Shown piece by piece: positions 10,673 to 22,300 of a DNA stretch of 64,000 nt. The notes beneath the pieces were generated by a model. The model was not told where the DNA came from. It worked only from the letters and a program-made list of their open reading frames with translations, and ran no database searches. Source of the DNA: Pelobates cultripes (taxonomy: Eukaryota; Chordata; Amphibia; Anura; Pelobatidae); NCBI GenBank assembly GCA_933207985.1, contig OW240913.1, forward strand, positions 278,419,436-278,483,435, read 5' to 3'. The position numbers and the translations under genes are program-made. The first letter of the stretch is position 1; every line of letters starts with the position of its first letter.

Positions 10673-11712
10673 ATCTCACCCCCTTCCCCCGTCAATTTCC
10701 TTCTCCCCCCTCCAATTTCCTTCTTCTCCCCCTCCCTCCCTTTCTCCAATTTCCTTCTTCTCCCCTCCTCTCCTTCTTCTCCCCCCATCTCCAATTTCCT
10801 TCTTCTCTCCCTCCCTCTCCAATTTCCTTCTTCTCCCCCTCCCTCTCCAATTTCCTTGTCCCCTTCCCTCTCATTGCCTTCTCCCCCCTCCAATTTCCTT
10901 CCTCCCCCCCTCAAATTTCTCCCCTCCCAGAAATTCTCTTTCCTCCCCCCTAAATTTCCTCTCCCTCCTCCCTCACCCTCTCTCTTCTTCTTTTCCTCCA
11001 ACTTCCCTCTATCTCCCTCCAATGTCCTTCTTCTCCCTCTCTCTCCAACTTCTTCTTCTTTCTCCTCTCCCTTCCACTTCTCTCCCTTTCCCTCTCTCAT
11101 TGCCTTCTCCCTCCAAAATTCTCTTTCCTTTCCCCTCCAAAATTCTCTCCTCCCCCTCAAATTTCCTTTCCTTCTCCCCTCCCTCAAATTTCTCTTTCCC
11201 TCTCCCTCCCTGTGTGTACCTCCTCTCTTCCTCTCTCCCCCACCTCAAAATTTCCTTCCTCTCCCTCGTACCTCTCTTCCCTTCTCTCCCTCAAATTTCT
11301 CTCTTCCTCCCTCAAATTCTTCCTTCTCCCCTCTCTCCTCACCTCTCTTCCTCCCTCCCTCAAATTCTCTCTCTTTCCTCTCCCTCCCTTTTAAATTTTT
11401 CCTCCCTCTCCCTCACCTCTCTCTCTCCCTCCTTTCCTACCTCTTTTCCTCCCTCTCTCCCTCCCTTTCCTAAATTTCTTTCCTCCTTCTCCTCCCTCTT
11501 TCCTAAATTTATTTCTCTTCCTAACAAATTTATTTCCTACCTCTCCCTCCTCCTTAAATTTCTTTTCTCCTCTCCTCCTTTCCTAAATTTTTCTCTCTCT
11601 CCTCCTTCTAAATTTATTTCTCCTCAAATTTCTCTAAATTTCTTTTTCCTCTCTCTCTCTAAATTTTCTCAAATTTCTCTCTAATTTCTTTAAATTTTTT
11701 CTTCTTCTTTTC
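10673..11712. repeat. One-kilobase polypyrimidine tract
   Basis: For about 1,040 bp the plus strand is nearly all C and T with scattered AAA/AAT. The early part repeats a unit like CTCCAATTTCCTTCTTCTCC, drifting to CTCAAATTTCTCTC later. The long open frames on both strands (up to 382 residues) are low-complexity artefacts. Such tracts can adopt triplex (H-DNA) structure. Confidence 0.9.
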
Positions 11713-11995
11713 TTTTGTTAGCTGCTGGTATTTTGCAGCAGTTTTCGCAAGCGATGCCGCGCTGAAGTGACGCTATTTTCCGCTGCATTGCGTTGGAAGG
11801 GAAGTGCTCCCTCGCGCGCCGGCCGGCTGTCAGGGCCAGCCTCTGGGGGGCCCTGAGGTGACCGGCTGCTGGGCCCCCCAGGAGAAGAGACTGGCCCCCT
11901 GCTACCCGGTATGTACCCACTGAATGTGGGGCCCGGACGACCTTAGCAGTCCGGGCCCCCCAGGACCGCCGGGCCCATGACAACCGTTGCTGGAT
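11713..11995. mobile_element. GC-rich hAT-like fragment
   Basis: This is GC-rich sequence rich in GGGCCC. It contains CAGGGCCAGCC at about 11830, resembling a hAT terminus, and ends near GGGCCCATGACAA. No target duplication is visible and the boundaries are weak. Confidence 0.35.
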
Positions 11996-12690
11996 CAACT
12001 AGTAATCCTGACACCAGCATAATGGGCGATCAGGGTTCACTGTGTGCACTTCCCGATTCCACGATGGGTCTTGCTCTGCAGCTTTGCGCCGTTTGGGCCC
12101 CAGCACAATAAAGAGCAGTGCACAACATCCAGCAGTCCAGCCAAGTGATATAGGACATATTTAGTATCTCCACAGGAGTCGTAGTGGCACACAGAATCTG
12201 CTATCTTGTACATGCTGAAGTGCCAGTTGTGCAGTCAGCGCTCTCAGCAGTATGGGGGAGTTTCCAAAGGGTAGACTGGGATCACCCCCACTGGTATAAA
12301 GGGAGTGGGAAATTGGACACCAGTTGGCAGAACAAGTCAGGAGTGCAGATCAGCCTGATTCTCCACTCCTCCAGACTCACTAGACCGCCAGGCCTGCTCT
12401 CTGATCTCTGGCAATAAGAACCTACGGGAACATCAAGCATGCTCTGGTAGCACCCCAAGTGGTTCAGGGCCACCCCAGGGTTAGCTACAATTATCAATTG
12501 ATGTTTATTTAGTATCAATAGCTGTTTTCATGGGGTATATGCTGAAGTTCACACAATATGTGTCTGTCCAGCTGTCAATTTCTTTATTAATACAAGATAG
12601 CAAATAAGCAAACTATTGTAATTAATCATTCTAAAATAGTCCATTCACTTTGTATTTTATTTTAATTCAGTTATATAATAATGTAATTTT
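11996..12690. other. Interval without recognised features
   Basis: This is mixed-composition sequence to 12500, then AT-rich sequence. I see no gene or clear repeat. Confidence 0.4.
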
Positions 12691-12691
12691 T

Positions 12692-12762
12692 GTCAACTCA
12701 GAATTGTCATTGCACGAATGGCTGATATTGCATTGCCATTAAGCCAGGCAATATTGTAGCCA
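12692..12762. repeat. Local repeat, copy 1
   Basis: The sequence from ACTCAGAATT to GGCAATATTGTAGCC recurs at 13797-13862 in the same orientation with roughly three-quarters identity by eye. Shared blocks include GCTGATATTG, CCATTAAGC and AGGCAATATTGT. Confidence 0.6.
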
Positions 12763-12878
12763 TTTTTGTATTGTCAGCACAGTCAAATGTACTTTTTTCC
12801 CTGTTGTTCTAACTCTCTGACTGACTTTACCAAATATTTTTAAATACCAAAATTCACCCCAAACAAGCATCAACGTGA

Positions 12879-13411
12879 TTTAATTCTGTCAACCATATAA
12901 TATATAAAGTATGGAGAGGCTACTTAATGGTATAAACAATAAACTATAAACACTTGGGTGCTATTCATAACCAGTATTCCCTCAAATACCGAAACAAACA
13001 ATAGTTAAATGAAAAGCAGAATGCACACCAGAAACCATATGAAATCTTTATCTTGATTTAATAAGCCAATATTAGCTTTACAAATATAAGACAACAATAA
13101 GTGATAGTAAACCTAATAGGGCAGAAACATTTTATATATAAAGGGATTTTGGTAAGTGTTTGATATAAACGCCCTTGATAAAGGCAGCCAGGAGGTGCCG
13201 AAACGTTGTTGTTGTTTTTTTCTTTTGATCCGTGTTTCTGCCCTATTGTGGAATTTTGGTAAATATCTACTGTTGATTATTATGTCTAGCCTGTTTACTA
13301 TCACTTATTGTTGTATTATATTTGTAAACCTAATATTGGCTTATTAAACCAAGATAGAGATTTAATATGGTTTCTGGTGTGCATTCTCCTTTTCATTTAA
13401 TTCTGTCAACC
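12879..13411 (+). mobile_element. Foldback insertion with 16-bp target duplication
   Basis: The direct repeat TTTAATTCTGTCAACC occurs at 12879-12894 and again at 13396-13411, bounding a 501-bp insertion. Inside it, a left arm (about 13004-13131) is inverted as a right arm (about 13228-13400). The arms share landmarks such as GCACACCAGAAACCATAT, TAATAAGCCAATATTAG and AATAAGTGATAGTAAAC. Between the arms is a hammerhead-like motif (13173-13207). Long variable target duplications and inverted terminal copies are known for Penelope-like elements, so that is the favoured identity; no RT is present. Confidence 0.75.
13173..13207 (+). ncRNA. Hammerhead-ribozyme-like motif 1
   Basis: The layout is CTTGATAAAG, then stem GGCA/TGCC (13183-13186 with 13196-13199), then GAAAC (13200-13204) and GTT. 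A true hammerhead core is CUGANGA, stem II, GAAA. Here core positions deviate (T for C, A for G) and an extra A precedes the stem, so it is probably inactive. The same core recurs at 55696. Confidence 0.4.
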
Positions 13412-13439
13412 CCCTCACCCCCAAAAAAATTATAATTCT

Positions 13440-13590
13440 GCCTAACAGTGTGAGAATTCAAGATGTAGCCAATCTGAAAGCACAGCTTTTTTAGAGAATG
13501 TTTCCAGTTGGCTTATTTTGACCTTAAATTTCACTTTGCATTCACCTTGAAATTTTGCTTTAATGAATAACCTTGTAAGTGCCTTGGAAG
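13440..13590. mobile_element. ATTCAAAGTGAA-type MITE, copy D
   Basis: This is a degenerate member of a family seen also at 29995, 32150 and 58631. It has GAGAATTCAA on the left, a Tyr/Thr-poor centre with TTTCCAGTT, and a right arm CTTAAATTTCACTTTG..ATTCACCTTGAAATT ending AATGAATAACCTTGT. The two arms are roughly inverted. Confidence 0.55.
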
Positions 13591-14030
13591 ACCTAAAATT
13601 TTTCACCCTACCTTTCATTCTCCGCTGACTCATTTATGTTATTTCCTAAAATATTTCCTTTTAAAAATTTAAAATAACTCCCTCCTCCCTTTCATCAAGA
13701 TTGCAAAAAGAAAAACAATCAATTCTTATTATAGAATTATTTTTTCATCTATTTTTTAAAATATAATTTATATTATAATTTATAATATTAATATGACTAC
13801 TCAGAATTAGCATTGTAAAATAGCTGATATTGTCCAGCCATTAAGCTAGGCAATATTGTTCCTGTTATTTGCATTGCAGAATATTAATGGGCTTGTCTGC
13901 ATATTTCTCCTAATTTTCTTTATGGATGATGTTTTGATTAATTTTAATTCCAGAAGAAATGGTTTGGCCGAACCGAACCGAAAATTTTCTGCCATGCAAA
14001 AGTTAAAAACAGCTGCTTTTTTTTATGGGT
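13591..14030. other. AT-rich interval with local repeat copy 2
   Basis: It contains the second copy (13797-13862) of the repeat at 12692-12762. The rest is AT-rich and featureless. Confidence 0.5.
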
Positions 14031-14345
14031 AGGCTTTCCGCAAGGTTTTGAATTGTGTTTGTGGGTATTTGTGCCCATTCAGCATTTGTGAGGTGAGGTA
14101 CTGATGTTGATCGAGAAGGTCTGGCTCGCAATCAGTGCTACGTTTCATTGTAAAAGTTTTCAATGAGGTTGAGCTTAGGGCTTTGAGGTTGAGCTTAGGG
14201 CTTTGAGGTTGAGCTCAGGGCTTTGTAAAGATCACTTAGGTTCCTCCACACAAACCTCCTCAAACCATGTCTTAATGGACCTCACTTGTGTGCGGTTGGA
14301 CAGTAATTCTGGAATAGAAAAGGACATTCCCTTTTAGTGTATAAA
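14031..14345. repeat. Old dispersed repeat with an internal 20-bp triplication
   Basis: The phrases TTTGTGCCCATTCAGCATTTGTGAGGT (cited in part) and CTCACTTGTGTGCGG resemble a repeat widespread in fish and amphibians, whose family I cannot name with certainty. Within it the unit GAGGTTGAGCTTAGGGCTTT is present three times in a row (14165-14224), where related copies as I recall them have one. Confidence 0.5.
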
Positions 14346-16419
14346 CACATTACAGTGAATTTCAGTGCTGCAACATTCAGACAGAACATTCATATATTCC
14401 CGATGTGCCAATGTTTCTACATTATTATTTTTTTATTGCATTCGAAATCAATGGTGCTATATAATTTGTTTTATGAAGGACTTTACAACTGACTCACTCT
14501 ATTTATACCAGTGGTGTTTTACACATGTTCAAATACTATTTCATAGTAATCATATTTTATGTGTGAGACATGACTGATACACTAGTACAAACATGTCCAC
14601 TGAATCACATGGAAAAAATACCCAACACTTATTATATTTTCATGTATTGACAGAATTTCCTCTTTCCACATAAGCGTCGGTTTGATATTTGAATTGAATT
14701 AATTTTTACAAAACATAACACTCCTCTTTTTTTTAAAATGTTTTGTAAAAACAGCAATATATCATCTGAGTAAATAAAGTGTTTTCCTGAATTTCTCTCC
14801 ATGTAACTAATTTTACAAAAAGTAAACAGAAACATTTAGTTTCATTGCAAGCGTCGGGATTTTTTTTATGTTTCTGCACTTGTGGTATTCTGTCTATGTA
14901 GACATTGGACATAAAACAGATATACTGTAGCACTTTTATAATGTGCATTTCATGATTAGAGTGCTTGTTTCTGCTTGGAATGAGTGTTTTACAATGTGAG
15001 GGAAATATTTTTATTTTTTCATGGCATGGCAGCTGCTGTATGCGAGCTGAATGCATAACCAGAATCAAATTGCAGTAAGCCTTTCTTTTTTTTTAGTTTC
15101 TTTGATCAGCAAGCAAATTGCTTCATTCTATAAATGCATACAATTTCACTTTGAAATATTTTAATGCGCAGAAATAGTCTTTAGGCAATGCACTGCTTAT
15201 GTAGATGAACCAAAGATACTTTGCTTCTTACTTAGGTAAATAAAATACCCCTGTTCTTTTTTGCTGTATATTTTATTTGAATTCATGTTATCTGTGGGAG
15301 AGGTAACAGATAACATAAACTACTAACAGATTAAATTATTATTTAAAAGCTCTGCCCTGTGTTTTGTGTACAGAAACTAATATACCAAGCCATTTCACTT
15401 AATTGGTAAATTGCTGCACGGGGCACTCACATGTATTACTCAATTTTTCTTAATGTACAGTGTAATTAAGCAGTAAAGGAAAAGTAACTTGTAGAACACA
15501 TACTACCGGAACAAACAAAAGAAAAGCATTGGTTAAGTTGTCTTTTGCTTTCATTACTAGAATTATATATTTATAGTTAATATACACAGTAGCTAACACG
15601 TAATAGGAATAGATATAGAATGAAAGTCTGGCCAACTAAACATACAATGTTAGAATATTATACAGTTAGACTTTAACTAAATTAACACTCAAAGGTTAAA
15701 ATTAAATATATGTATTGTATTCTTTCAACTCTTTAAAATAACATTTCACTCACTGGTAATCCAGGAGATGCTCCTCCTCTTCAAAGATCACAAGTGGTGA
15801 TATCAGTAAATCCAATGCTTTTCACAGAGAAGCAATTGGGTTCTACGACATGACAATCACTGCCTTCTACCAGTTGAATGCCTGTCACTGAGAAGACCCG
15901 AATCTAATGCTTCTCCATGATAAATATTTGCAGCATTTAGCAGCATCATGATATGTGTGATAATACTGAATGTGTAGACCTTGCAAAAGTTAAGCTTTTC
16001 AATTAGGAAATTATTCTAGCGACTTGCTTTCAGACAGTCACAGGGGTGTGCTTTATGAAAATATAAACATTGGTCCATGAATAGTATGTATTGCAACACA
16101 TTTCCATTTACTGATAAAGAGAATAGTAAAAAACAAAACAAACAAAAAAACTATTCAGCCTTTTATCTTAGCATGTTTAGGAGGAAGGTGTCGGGCTGTA
16201 TGGCAATGGAAATCAGCCTCTCCATTCATGGAGGGGAGAATGGAAATATTTTCTATGCATGATCACTTAGTTATTCAAATTCCAATGTCTAAAAGAAAAT
16301 ACAAGGGATGTTTCTCAAGATAGAGTTTAGTTGCTATAAAATTCTCTCTGATTTTGGCTTTGATAATCGTTTACCCACTGCTCTGTAGTCCTAGAACTTG
16401 GCCTATCTTTGACTACTCT
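14346..16419. other. Two-kilobase interval, nothing recognised
   Basis: This is AT-rich DNA with only short chance frames on either strand. No repeat with defined ends was seen. Confidence 0.5.
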
Positions 16420-16935
16420 TGTCTGTTACCTGCTTTGAGAGTTAGGTATATGGAACTTAAAAATGCAGAACTTAATAACTAAAATAATGAAAGTCCAAGG
16501 CGAACAAATCCATTATGGCAAGGCAAAGGCAATCCAAAGGTCAAAATCCAGGCAACAAAGGTTAAGTAGCGGGGAGGCAATCCAAGGTTAGGTAACAGGT
16601 ATTTAGGAACACAGCAGGTAGTAGGACAGAACAACTGAGCAATGAAGGCTCAGCTGTTCTAGGTTTATATAGGGTGCCAGAGTAAAAGCCCATCTACTTT
16701 GACAAGCCTCCATAACACCATATCATCTGGAGTTCCCATAGGGTGTGACTGCCTGATAATATGTTCAAGTCGCACTGTTCTGCAGCATGGAAAGATCATG
16801 CATGACTCCCAGCATCTATGGTTGCCTGGGAGACTAAACTCCATTGGAGTTCATTGGTCGCGGCCCAGCCCCTGCCTTTTTGCATGCCTCGGAGTTGCTG
16901 CAGGAGCAGCGAAGGAGTGAAGGTAAGTCGTGACA
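16420..16935 (-). mobile_element. Probable solo LTR
   Basis: On the minus strand the segment begins TGTCACGACTTACC at 16935 and ends ..AACAGACA at 16420. A TATA box (CTATATAAACC) lies near 16665 in minus orientation. The TGTCA start matches the style of the two other LTRs in the window. No clear 5-bp target duplication was found, so the left boundary may be off. There is no internal coding region beside it. Confidence 0.5.
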
Positions 16936-19075
16936 CCTGTTGGTTATATTCTGTACTTTCATACATGAACACCTGCAATCCAAAGGATTTACAAAATGTC
17001 TTTCTGTAATATAAGATACTCTATTGCTTTATGGTTTGCATGTTAGGGTGTTTGTCCTTGACATTTTTGTTTGAATAAAAAATGCAAAATAGGAACTGTT
17101 ACTATCTAGTAAAGAAAATATAAATATTTAGTCATTGTGTAGCATAATGACAATGTATCATTGTTCCTTCTTTGATGTCACTTAAATACATGGTATAGCA
17201 AACCACAACAAAATGATATATCCTTAGAAGTACTAGACTGTTATGTCATATGCAGTAAATCTGCTGTCAAATATTTGATGTAATATTGCTATTGCCATTT
17301 AAAATGTTCTATTGACAATTCCAAGACACAAAATAATGTTGATTGCCTTGACTATAATATACAGATTTGATTCAAGATGCTGCAAAATTGTAACCTTGGA
17401 AAATAGATTTTATTTCAGATTCCAGAGCTGGCTAACATGATAACCATATTCTGTGTTTTCTAGTCTGAATTACTTTATGAGAATGGTTTGTTAAAGTTAC
17501 AGAGAAAGATTTTCCCCCTGAATTATATGATTTGATGCTACTGCTATCACAATAAGTCCAGGTGGGCAGCAGTCCCAGAAATGTGTAGGCATATATTAAA
17601 AAGGCTAAATTATATATAAAGTGACAAAGTGAATATTTAAATACCATTTACAAAGATACATATACTATTTATATGCACCATTGACTCACTGAGCTTATTT
17701 CTTCATCCTGGTACAGGATAATTATTGTGTATGTCTATCTCAAATGCTGCAAACAACAATTCACTAAGTCTACTTTCAATATAATTCAAGTACATACATA
17801 TAAAACTTCTGTGCATATCATCACCAGAAATATAGTTGATACAGGTTCTTGCTGGGTCATAATTAAAGTATTCTTCTAAACATTTGAGAAACAACTGAAT
17901 GTTGTGTATATAACACATTTTCTTATAATTTAATGGCAAATGCAATTAACTGTATACTAGTTATATTAAATTATATTGAAGATGGTGGAAATACATCATC
18001 TCTTTAATAGGAATCCTGGTTTTAGGTGTAGTAAACATGACATCTGCTAAGTTGGTATTTATTATGTTCAATAGTAGTAGTAGTAGTAGTATTTAAACAG
18101 CAGAATGTTGTACAACAAGGGACGCTAAAAAATGTAATCACAACAGGATGCATTCAACATATAGCAAACAAGGCGAATGAGGCGCGCGTGTGTGTGTGTG
18201 CATGCAAGCAGAAGACAGAGGCAAGTCTTTTGGCATAATAGAGAAGACAGGATGGGTCATTTCTATTTATTATAGAGGATATGTAGATTGTCCCACTGTT
18301 ACTAAAATATTTATAGACAAGCACCTGGTATTTAGAGAGAACCCTAAAACACATAATAAGCCAAGGTAAGGATTGACATAGAGGTGACATGTGGGAGCAG
18401 CAGCAAGAAATATATATGAGTCTAACAGCAGAATTAATTGTGAATTGAAAAAGGACAGTCTAGGCATGAATAAGACTAATGAGGAGATGGTTACAGTCAG
18501 TAGTCGAGTTAGCAGATTGTTGTGGCATGTCAAGCACCTGACCATGTTAAGAAGGGAGCTATATTTTTAAGATGAACAGGTCAGGATTTGGAAATTGACT
18601 GAGATGTTGGGGTAATGGAATGCTTAAAGAAAAAAGAAAAATAAAGATGGTTTCCATCTAGGGAGAAATGCACAAAACAATACATTGTTAGGAAATTACT
18701 ATTGTGTAAAAAACAGTAAAGAGTGCACTCATTTAATTATTAAGAAAAAACCACTGTGCCTCAGAAACTTGCGTTAGTTATGACACTCACACTCCCACAT
18801 CATATTGGTGATGCTACACTCACAATTATGACACTGGTCTATAGGGTTTTTTCTCTCCTTTCTCTACATAAATAGAACTTTGACCTTTCATGGTTTCTCC
18901 TTGTTTTCCTGGCTTCCTGCATAAGATTATTGCATTAAGTACGACCAGCCCTAGGGACCGGTAATGTGCTCCATGCTTTCTTTATTAAATAGATCTGACC
19001 TAAGTTTTGGGTGTTAGGGGTCTACCCTTATCCTGACTGGCACTTATGCATAGGCAATGCCTAGTGTCCTAATGA
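16936..19075. other. Interval with a short TAG microsatellite
   Basis: A (TAG)n run sits at about 18073-18091 and a GT run at 18187-18200. Otherwise this is AT-rich non-coding DNA without a recognised gene. Confidence 0.5.
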
Positions 19076-20016
19076 GGTATTGTCACGTTCTGTTCCTGTT
19101 GCGGATCAATTCTGGCAATGGCTTCTGGTATCCAGTACTCTTTTTTTCAGTTGTTTAGTTTTTCTTGGTTTTTCTGGTTTTCTGTTCTATATCTGGTCTT
19201 CTTTGTGCTGTTTTTTGGGGGTTCATTCCTTTATTCTGTTCCTGGAATTCCCAGTCTCCTGGATTCCTTTAAATGTTTGTTTTTTGTTGCCGCACCCATT
19301 TCTTTGCCATTAATCCTTTTTGTTTTAGTCTGTTCCTGCAAGCAGTGGGCTATTTTCCTCTGCTCCTTTCTTTTCAGGCAAGTACTGTGTGTGTTTCATT
19401 GTTGTTTATTTAGTCATATATATCTAGGCAGTTATGATCCACCGTAATTGGAGTACTTTGGCGCAGTGGTGGGCTGCATACATCTTGGCCATTTATGTAT
19501 GTCTAAATCTCCAAGGTTTATTACAGATATAGTACTTATTTCTCCTCTTGTTTTGCCTGGTATATCTTGTCTTGTTTTATTTGGTCTTGTATTCCCAGTT
19601 CATGTACAGTACCTGTCCTGCCCTGTCAATGTCCTGTTCTTGTTTCCCTCATGTCTTGTGTACATGTTCTGGGTTCTGCTTTCTGTCCTGCTCCAGTTCA
19701 GGGTTCTTCTAGTCTTGTCTTATCTTGTTTAGTGCCTATTCTAGTCTTGCCTTGTTTCTAGTACTGGATACATTTCTGCTGCAGAGCCTTCCTATCCAGA
19801 TCCTTGGAGACCTGCATATTATCATCTAGCACTTGGGATCCGCAGAAGCTGCATCAGGGCCCTGGTATGTGGCCACACAAATGCTGGTGCTCAACACCAG
19901 GGGGCATGTGGTTACCCTGTACCAGGCCCTGATAGTCCATTTCCACACTGTGACTCCTATCTTCATCATCAGGCATACAGGGTCCCGGTCTACGGACCAG
20001 CACCCATGACAGGTAT
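19076..20016. mobile_element. Solo LTR (931 bp) with GGTAT target duplication
   Basis: The LTR spans 19081-20011, starting TGTCACG and ending CCATGACA. It is flanked on both sides by GGTAT (19076-19080 and 20012-20016), a perfect 5-bp target duplication. No internal gag/pol is present, so the element was reduced by recombination between its two LTRs. The first three-quarters is T-rich; the last part contains a block resembling its own inverted copy (CTGGTGCTCAACACCAGG). The terminal TGTCA/TGACA resembles the intact gypsy element at 50036, which suggests a related family. Confidence 0.85.
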
Positions 20017-21299
20017 TGTATTGTGCATTTTTCTATACATGCTATTTCTATATCTTTCACTACTGTTCTATTTTATATGGTGATGCTTTTAAGTCCTGGA
20101 GACTATGTTTAAATTCCTGCCATGGTGCTATTGTCTGGAGCTTGCACACTGTGGAAAAATGAACTTGTTACCAACACTTGTTAAGCACACTAAGTTATTT
20201 GTGAGCTTACACTTTAATGACCATTCCTGTGGTATTAAAAACCTCTTTTATCTAAATGTACCTAGGGATTTAACAAAGTGTGCAGGTACGTTTTTTAGAA
20301 AGATCTAAATGTTTCTTGTTATATATGTTCATATCATTGCTATAAAGAACTTGTTTGCAGCAGTATGTCTAACCACATTAATGGTTTTATTATGCACAGT
20401 GGTGCTGAATTGAAATGTATTTTTGTTAAACTAGAACTTATTTTCCGGCGACTCCTCTGCAGTTTTGGTATGCAAGGCTAGAATTACAACTCAGTGCTTA
20501 TTTCATAAATATAATTCGTAGCTTAGTAATAAGGATTTCTATTACAGCCTTAAAATGTTCCTTATTCCATAATATATACTCCCCCATTATAATATTTCTG
20601 CATACAACAATTACAGTTAAAAATTTCATTTTCTGTGGTTTTCAATATCCTATTTTTATTTAAATTAAAAAGATAAATAGAAGGACAGAATGAGCAAGAA
20701 GGTTTACACATGTATGTTTGCATCCATTGATTAGATTGTCTTCTTCCTGGGAGACATAACATATAACTTCTGAGAAGAAGAAAACATAATACAAAAATGA
20801 ATAAAAGACATGGAAAATGGAGAGAAAAAATATTTGGGAATGCTTGTAACCTGTTAATTGTACTTATATTGTAGATGTTTCCTAGCAGAATATTTAACCC
20901 ATGGTCTTAGCTCATTGGCGGAGAGCGTATTACCAAGCACATTTTAGTCCTTGCAATGCTAGCTCAATAGTACTGTCACACAAAATACCTGCCCAAAAAC
21001 ATGTGACATATTTCTAACACACAACACATAAAACCACACACCACAGAGGATACAAACAATAAATAGTGGACAATAATATTTACCCACAAGAAAATAACAC
21101 TGTTAAACACACACCAGATTAAACAATTTAAAAAAAAAAAAACTTTGTATCCAGATACATCACATCCATTTTGTGCAGGTACACAATAACAACATAAATC
21201 TCCACCAATTTCACTTCTAAAAACAAACACCTGCACAACACATGCATTTATCAGGTGAAATTCTCATATTCTCCGTCACCTTTGTTTCTGTCAGTGAAG
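20017..21299. other. Interval without recognised features
   Basis: This is AT-rich sequence. A tRNA-like A-box phrase occurs at 20907-20927 but has no B box. No gene seen. Confidence 0.5.
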
Positions 21300-21649
21300 C
21301 CCTAGTCACACCTCCCTGCATGTAATGTGCACTGCCTTTCTAAACACTTCCTGTAAAGTAAGATGCTTATAATGCTTATACTACCTTTATTGCACAGTCT
21401 GTTTAATTTAGAATTGCATATCTCCTTCTCTGTCAATAGTGTGTCAGACCTGGCAAGAGCCTCCTGTCTGTGATTGAAGTTCAGTTTATAGAGTAGGAAA
21501 TAAAACATCTAAAGTAAATTAACACCTGATTGACAATTAAACTTTTTTTTTCATGCAGACTGTGTGAGTCACAGTCAGAGGAGGTGTGATCTGTAGACCA
21601 CATTGCTTCACTATGCAAATTGGTTTTAGTGACTATAGTGTCTCTTTAA
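21300..21649. mobile_element. TTAA-type MITE, right end only
   Basis: The right end GTGACTATAGTGTCTCTTTAA at 21629-21649 is the reverse complement of the TTAAAGGGACACTATAG ends of the other TTAA MITEs in this window. The matching left end was not found, so the left coordinate is approximate. Confidence 0.4.
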
Positions 21650-22203
21650 GCAGGTGTATAAGCCAGGAAAAGTAAAGTCAAAATGTCCCCCTCTAACCTG
21701 TACACTGATAAGATGGGAGGAGTCCCCGGAAAATAAAGGTATGGTGTGCAGACTCTGGTGGTAATTTATTAAAGCAAGTACAGAGGGGATCTGATAATGA
21801 AATTCAGGAACAGTACTCCAATAGATTGTTATTTGCTTGCTTGCTTGCTGGCTCAGAAGGTTCAGATCCTGTGATATTTGTCAGTATGTTCAATCATCTG
21901 ATATATATGCATAGTGACTGTGACTGCAAAGAGCTCTGTATATAATGCTTGTTATTAGCACCTCAACTGCTATCTATTTCTTTATATATTGATATATTAA
22001 CTTAATTTGTAGATCTCAATAAATCATTTACTACACCATAAGAGGTCTCTGTTGCTCTGCAACTTTTCTAAGATGTATATCTTATTATAGGAAAAACAAG
22101 AGAGCACACATTTGAATTATTTTAAGGGGATTGAAGTAGTGTGACCAGGAGGGCTACCTCATCAACAGAAGCATGTAAATGATAAGCCACAAATATATAA
22201 CTA
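21650..22203. other. Interval without recognised features
   Basis: There is a short tandem GCTTGCTTGCTTGCTG near 21835. No gene is seen. Confidence 0.5.
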
Positions 22204-22209
22204 CATGTC

Positions 22210-22300
22210 AGTGGTGGCTCTAGAGTTTCTGAGGTCTTAGGAGAAACTCAAACATGAGGACCCTGCTAGTGAAAAAATAAATAGGGATTGCACTGTCTAT
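22210..22300 (+). mobile_element. Possible hAT terminus
   Basis: CAGTGGTGGCTCTAGAG at 22210 resembles the start of hAT-type non-autonomous elements. No matching far end or target duplication was seen. Confidence 0.3.

Noticed and set aside
10366..11187. A 273-residue Glu/Arg/Gly-rich frame on the minus strand
   Set aside because: It is the complement of the same pyrimidine tract and an artefact of composition.
10536..11684. A 382-residue open frame
   Set aside because: It runs through the polypyrimidine tract and encodes only Ser/Pro/Leu/Phe low complexity; overlapping frames are equally open.
16699..17009. Small overlapping frames in the solo LTR
   Set aside because: They lie in LTR sequence with promoter-like features; no conserved protein motif is seen.
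20903..20960. tRNA-like sequence (TTAGCTCATTGGCGGAGAGC)
   Set aside because: It resembles an A box only; there is no B box or cloverleaf pairing.
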